DNA of 64,000 bases from Nitrospirillum amazonense (GTDB lineage: Bacteria > Pseudomonadota > Alphaproteobacteria > Azospirillales > Azospirillaceae), in the NCBI RefSeq assembly GCF_007828035.1, contig NZ_VITV01000005.1, positions 248,001-312,000 on the forward strand. The letters run 5' to 3'. Shown piece after piece: positions 60,874 to 64,000 of this stretch (its first letter is position 1; every line of letters begins with the position of its first letter). Made by a program: the position numbers and the translations under genes. Under the pieces are notes generated by a model, which saw only the letters and a program-made list of their open reading frames with translations, had not been told where the DNA came from and did no database searches.

Positions 60874-61293
60874 CTACTCCAGCAACATGTCCGCCAGGTT
60901 CTTCCTTTTCGCCGCCGCCGGTGCCTTCGCCTTCTTCGGCGCCTTGGCCGGGGCGCGCAGGGCGGCGTCCACGGCCAGGCGGGCCCAGCGCAGCAGTTCG
61001 TCGGGATCGTCCATGGCGCCCTCGGGTGGGGTGTAATAACCCAGCGAGCGGTGCGGCTTGTCGGCCCAGGGGGCGAAGCGGATGCAGCCGGCGGCCTCGA
61101 ACTGGGGTTGGCTGATGGCGTCGGCCTTCAGGTACAGCGTGTCGTCGCGGGTGATGAGGCCGAAGTTGCGGCCGTGCAGAGTCAGGCCCCGGCCGCCGAA
61201 CAGGCGCGGGGCTTCAACCGATCCTCCATATTCGTTTGAAAGGGGGGCCAGCAGGTCCAGGATGTAGTCCAGGAAATCGGGGGAGACGGGCAT
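60874..61293 (-). CDS. TfoX N-terminal domain protein
   Basis: 139 residues. PRLFGGRGLTLHGRNFGLITRDDTLYLKADAISQPQFEAAGC matches the TfoX_N domain, a small fold related to the competence regulator TfoX/Sxy but usually found alone in alphaproteobacteria. The tail is Lys/Ala-rich (APAKAPKKAKAPAAAKRK). Function of stand-alone TfoX_N proteins is unclear. It follows sspB by 27 bp on the same strand. Confidence 0.8.
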   Translation of the reverse strand: MPVSPDFLDYILDLLAPLSNEYGGSVEAPRLFGGRGLTLHGRNFGLITRDDTLYLKADAISQPQFEAAGCIRFAPWADKPHRSLGYYTPPEGAMDDPDELLRWARLAVDAALRAPAKAPKKAKAPAAAKRKNLADMLLE

Positions 61294-61320
61294 GGTCGCT
61301 GCTCCCCCGCGCGGGCGCGC

Positions 61321-61806
61321 TTATTTCTTACGAAACGCGTCCAGCGCCACGACGGTGCCGCCCTGCTTGGGCGCGTCGTCGTCCTCGCCCTCGGGGGCGG
61401 CCTCTTCGTCCTCGGCGGCCTCGTCCACCGCGTCCTCGCCCTCTTCCTCGTCGGGGGGCTGGAACTGCAGGGCGAAGTTGACCGAGGGGTCGGCGAAGGT
61501 GGTGATGGCCGCCATGGGCACCACCAGGCGCTCATGACTGCCGTTGAAGCTCAGCGTCACTTCCACCCGCTCGTCATTCACGTCCAGGCCATAGAACTGG
61601 TACTGCAGGACGATGGTGATCTCATCCGGGTACTTGGCGCGCAGGAATTCCGGCATGCGCACGCCCGGATACTGGGTGCGGAAGCTGATGAAGAAATGAT
61701 GCTCGCCGGGCAGGCCATGCTCCTGCACTTCCTTCAGCGCATCGCGCACGACGCGGCGCAGGGCGGCCTCGACCATACGGTCGTAGCGAAGGAGATCGGT
61801 GGACAT
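61321..61806 (-). CDS. sspB: ClpXP adaptor SspB, alpha-type
   Basis: 161 residues from ATG at 61806. The alphaproteobacterial SspB fold is indicated by HHFFISFRTQYPGVRMPEFLRAKYPDEITIVLQYQFYGLDV and the later PMAAITTFADPSVNFALQF. A long acidic stretch (residues 110-145, rich in E and D) ends in a short basic tail (VVALDAFRKK) that would dock on ClpX. SspB delivers ssrA-tagged peptides to ClpXP; the tmRNA gene is directly upstream. Confidence 0.9.
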   Translation of the reverse strand: MSTDLLRYDRMVEAALRRVVRDALKEVQEHGLPGEHHFFISFRTQYPGVRMPEFLRAKYPDEITIVLQYQFYGLDVNDERVEVTLSFNGSHERLVVPMAAITTFADPSVNFALQFQPPDEEEGEDAVDEAAEDEEAAPEGEDDDAPKQGGTVVALDAFRKK

Positions 61807-61909
61807 GGCAGGCAAAACGCTCCGGTAGCGGGGTACAACGTCACCAATAGACCCGCCCGGCGCGCGATTTGCAAGCTTGGGCGCGCGAAAACGCCGGCAG
61901 GTGGGTCAA

Positions 61910-61953
61910 AGGACGGGCCGACCGGCGGCTTGGACGTCCGCCGATCGGGGCCG
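61910..61953 (-). terminator. Putative terminator of ssrA
   Basis: On the minus strand, CCGATCGGCGG pairs with CCGCCGGTCGG (one G-U pair) around a nine-base loop, extended by GGCC pairs, then GTCCTTTG. Weak T-run. Confidence 0.5.
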
Positions 61954-61984
61954 TTCAGTGGGGGGCTTCTGTTGCCGGGTGCCC

Positions 61985-62245
61985 CCCGAACCCCGTTCTT
62001 AGCTTTCCGCTAATACCCCGTTGAGGGTATTAGGCGGCCATGCGAAGAGCAGGCGCCGAATTATCGTTGGCACCTATGAAATGGCCCGATAACGGCGGAA
62101 CCATGCCGAGCGAAAACCATGCCTTTACCACGCACGTCGATCCTGATTCGCCCCCATGATGGTGGAGGCGCCGGGTACCGCCCCCGGGTCCGCAACGCTT
62201 ATTCCGCAAGGCGTTTATCGCCATAGTCGGGCAAGCCCGACATTT
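61985..62245 (-). ncRNA. ssrA: Transfer-messenger RNA, permuted two-piece alpha type
   Basis: On the minus strand the acceptor piece comes first: T-arm CCGGG-GGCGGTA-CCCGG (62187-62171), acceptor strand CGCCTCC and encoded ACCA (62170-62160). Only TCAT follows before the coding piece starts at 62155 with GGGGGCGAATCAGGATCGACG. GGGGGCG pairs with CGCCTCC in seven pairs, including G3-U70, the alanine identity element. The tag frame runs from GCC at 62071 to TAA at 62030 and encodes ANDNSAPALRMAA, preceded by ATAGGT; the stop lies in a TAATACCC/GGGTATTA hairpin. The 5' end is uncertain; a TATATT -10 lies near 62252-62247. The extra Ala is added from the charged RNA. Confidence 0.93.
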
Positions 62246-62462
62246 CCAATATAGGGATGCGGGCACGAAAGTGAAAGGCCTTCGGGGAATGGCAGGCCCG
62301 CGACCTTTCCGTGGAACCGGTTGTTCGGCGCCGACCATGGCCTGGGCCCCGCCGGCGTCTATGGCTTCTTGAGATATGGGGTTCCGCACGCCCGGGCGCT
62401 ACATTATGTAGTGATACCGTTTCCGCGTCGGGCCGCCCGGCGATCGTTTGTTGAGGGCTGCC

Positions 62463-63353
62463 ATGGCGCATCCGGAATACCAGTACCTATCGCTGCTGCG
62501 CCGCCTGATCGACCACGGGACCGCCCGGGTGGACCGTACGGGCGTGGGCACCAAGGCGCTGTTCGGCGAGCAGATGCGTTTCGACCTGTCGGTCGGTTTC
62601 CCCCTGCTGACCACGAAGAAGATTTTCCACCGCCAGGCCATCCACGAGATGCTGTGGTTCCTGTCGGGCGATACCAGCATCCGCCCGCTGCTGGCCAACA
62701 AGGTGCGCATCTGGACGGACTGGCCGCTGGCCAATTACCGCAGAAAGACGGGCGAGGAGATTTCGCAGGAAGACTTCGAGGCCCGCGTGTTGGCCGATGA
62801 CGCCTTCGCTGCCCAGTGGGGCGACCTGGGCCCCGTCTATGGCAAGCAGTGGCGGCGCTGGCAGGGGCCGGACGGTAAGGTCATCGACCAGATTCAGGAA
62901 CTGGTGGACGGCATCCGCACCAATCCCACCAGCCGGCGCCTGCTGTTCACCGGCTGGAACGTGGCCGACCTGCCCGACATGGCGCTGCCGCCCTGCCACA
63001 TGACCTATCAGTTCTTCGTGGCAGACGGGAAGCTGTCCGGCCTGATCTTCCAGCGCAGCGCCGACACCCTGCTGGGCCTTCCCTGGAACCTGTGCGAGGG
63101 CGCGCTGCTGATCCACATGCTGGCCCACCAGTGCGACCTCTCCGTGGGTGACCTGGTGTGGCAGGGCGGGGACGTGCACCTCTACCTCAACCACATCCCC
63201 CAGGCGGAAGAACAGCTGACGCGCGCGCCGCGGCCCTTCCCCCGGCTGGTGATCAAGCGCAAAGCCGACAGCCTGTTCGACTATCGCTTCGAGGATTTTG
63301 AGATCACCGGCTACGACCCGCACCCGCACATCAAGGCCGACGTGGCGGTGTGA
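62463..63353 (+). CDS. thyA: Thymidylate synthase
   Basis: 296 residues from ATG at 62463. The catalytic cysteine is C178 in ALPPCHMTYQF; other family blocks are FPLLTTKKIFHRQAIHEMLWFLSGD, DLGPVYGKQWRRW, LIFQRSADTLLGLPWNL and GGDVHLYLNHI. It methylates dUMP using methylene-tetrahydrofolate. No dihydrofolate reductase gene follows within the window. The in-frame ATG at 62448 is an alternative start. Confidence 0.97.
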   Translation: MAHPEYQYLSLLRRLIDHGTARVDRTGVGTKALFGEQMRFDLSVGFPLLTTKKIFHRQAIHEMLWFLSGDTSIRPLLANKVRIWTDWPLANYRRKTGEEISQEDFEARVLADDAFAAQWGDLGPVYGKQWRRWQGPDGKVIDQIQELVDGIRTNPTSRRLLFTGWNVADLPDMALPPCHMTYQFFVADGKLSGLIFQRSADTLLGLPWNLCEGALLIHMLAHQCDLSVGDLVWQGGDVHLYLNHIPQAEEQLTRAPRPFPRLVIKRKADSLFDYRFEDFEITGYDPHPHIKADVAV

Positions 63354-63536
63354 TCAGGGAGGTGGCGGGCGGCAACTTTTGCCTGTGTATCTCGGCAATA
63401 TTTGCTGATCCGGTTGTTGTCTCCGACCACGCATCTTCTTCCCACCGCAGCCGCCCTGGCCTTTGGTGGCGAACGCTTCTGGCACGCCAGGTGCTTGCCC
63501 CGGCCGCAGTTTCGCGCGTTCGGAGGGGGAACAGAC

Positions 63537-63878
63537 GTGACGACGATTAACGCGGCATCCGGCGGCGCGCCGGATTTCACCCGCATGTCCCGCAGCCAGA
63601 TGATGGGCGTGGCTGGCGGTCTTTATCAGTCCGGACAGATCAGCCTGGAACAGATGGGCAAGCTGGAGATGATGGGGCGCCTGGGCAAGGTGGGGCCCAA
63701 TGGCCAGTTCCAGGCCTTCACGGCGCAGGAGCGCGCCAGCCTGGACAGCCAGCCGGTCAACTACATCGACCAAACCCGGAAGGTCATCAGCGCCATTGAG
63801 CAGCGCGGTGACGCCACCAATCCGCTCTCCGGCTATCAGGACTGGAAACAGCTTCTGCTGACCCTGCAAGAGGCCTGA
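63537..63878 (+). CDS. Unknown 113-residue protein
   Basis: GTG at 63537 has a strong GGAGGGGGA site and is preferred to the longer frame from 63402. The product (VTTINAASGGAPDFTRMSRSQMMGVAGGLYQSGQI...) is soluble, helical, rich in Met, Gln and Gly, without cysteine. The phrase SLEQMGKLEMMGRLGKVGPNGQF gives a helix-turn pattern. It resembles small proteins near thyA in related genomes only in general character; no family recognised. Confidence 0.6.
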   Translation: MTTINAASGGAPDFTRMSRSQMMGVAGGLYQSGQISLEQMGKLEMMGRLGKVGPNGQFQAFTAQERASLDSQPVNYIDQTRKVISAIEQRGDATNPLSGYQDWKQLLLTLQEA

Positions 63879-63973
63879 GGCGGCCCGCCGGTGGGGCCAC
63901 CGGAGTGGCCCTCAGCGTCCCGCCGCCCGCCTGCTAGCATGCCCCCGCTCAGGTGTTGATGCGGGGATGTATC

Positions 63974-64000
63974 ATGCGCGGGATGTGGGGACTGGTGGCG
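63974..64000 (+). CDS. Possible start of a truncated gene at the right edge
   Basis: ATG at 63974 with GGGG seven bases upstream opens MRGMWGLVA before the window ends, which would suit a signal peptide. Only nine codons are visible, so this is weak. Confidence 0.2.

Noticed and set aside
62030-62389. 119-codon minus-strand ORF ending in ANDNSAPALRMAA
   Set aside because: The end is the tmRNA tag reading frame; the upstream codons run through the acceptor piece of ssrA, so this is not an independent protein gene.

Overview
The window comes from a high-GC alphaproteobacterium, most likely a member of the Rhodospirillales/Azospirillaceae (Azospirillum or Nitrospirillum-like). The grounds are: an aa3-oxidase assembly block (cox11-cox3-DUF983-SURF1) followed by thrC and an M16 peptidase; an alpha-type SspB; an ELM1-family protein; a split glycine decarboxylase; and a permuted two-piece tmRNA gene. 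The placement is an inference from gene content. Nearly all of the sequence is chromosomal housekeeping DNA, interrupted by a few accessory insertions.

Layout. 1-2406: end of cox11, then cox3, DUF983 and SURF1 (cytochrome oxidase assembly). 2457-3297: a lower-GC RHH/PIN toxin-antitoxin pair with its own promoter and operator-like palindrome. 3320-4470: two overlapping minus-strand genes for related membrane-anchored coiled-coil proteins of unknown role. 4786-8637: thrC, M16 peptidase, GNAT acetyltransferase, DUF2199. 8674-21258: two giant tandem autotransporters (about 2000 residues each), with almost identical 3' halves and terminators but diverged passengers. 21679-26302: Nudix hydrolase, DUF3108, YqgE, peroxiredoxin, rnhA, thrB. 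26509-27869: a phage-shock-type operon (48-residue membrane peptide, pspA, pspC) behind a near-perfect sigma-54 promoter. 27994-30393: ogt, ispH, a lipoprotein. 30541-35342: tandem glycine riboswitch and the glycine cleavage operon gcvT-gcvH-gcvPA-gcvPB.

35599-43233: PGPGW-like membrane protein, aminotransferase, PAS_5 protein, a strongly structured candidate small RNA, a LysR regulator, trxB, a DsbD/ScsB-type reductase and a two-helix peptide. 43215-47836: an unrecognised 647-residue protein, a 2-oxoglutarate oxygenase, an ELM1 protein and an Lrp/AsnC regulator. 47929-54494: greA, carB, two unknown genes, carA. 54891-59739: yqeY, dnaG, rpoD (the macromolecular-synthesis block). 59861-60760: an AT-rich AbiTii-type gene, probably acquired for phage defence. 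60874-63878: TfoX-N protein, sspB, the ssrA tmRNA, thyA and an unknown small protein. sspB and ssrA lie side by side, and both act in trans-translation and ClpXP turnover of tagged peptides.

The most interesting signals outside ordinary genes are the six-hairpin RNA at 38093-38269, the duplicated autotransporters with a 51-bp repeat array of different copy number, the sigma-54 psp promoter with its small membrane ORF, the paralogous coiled-coil pair, and the tmRNA lying in what looks like an empty intergenic gap.
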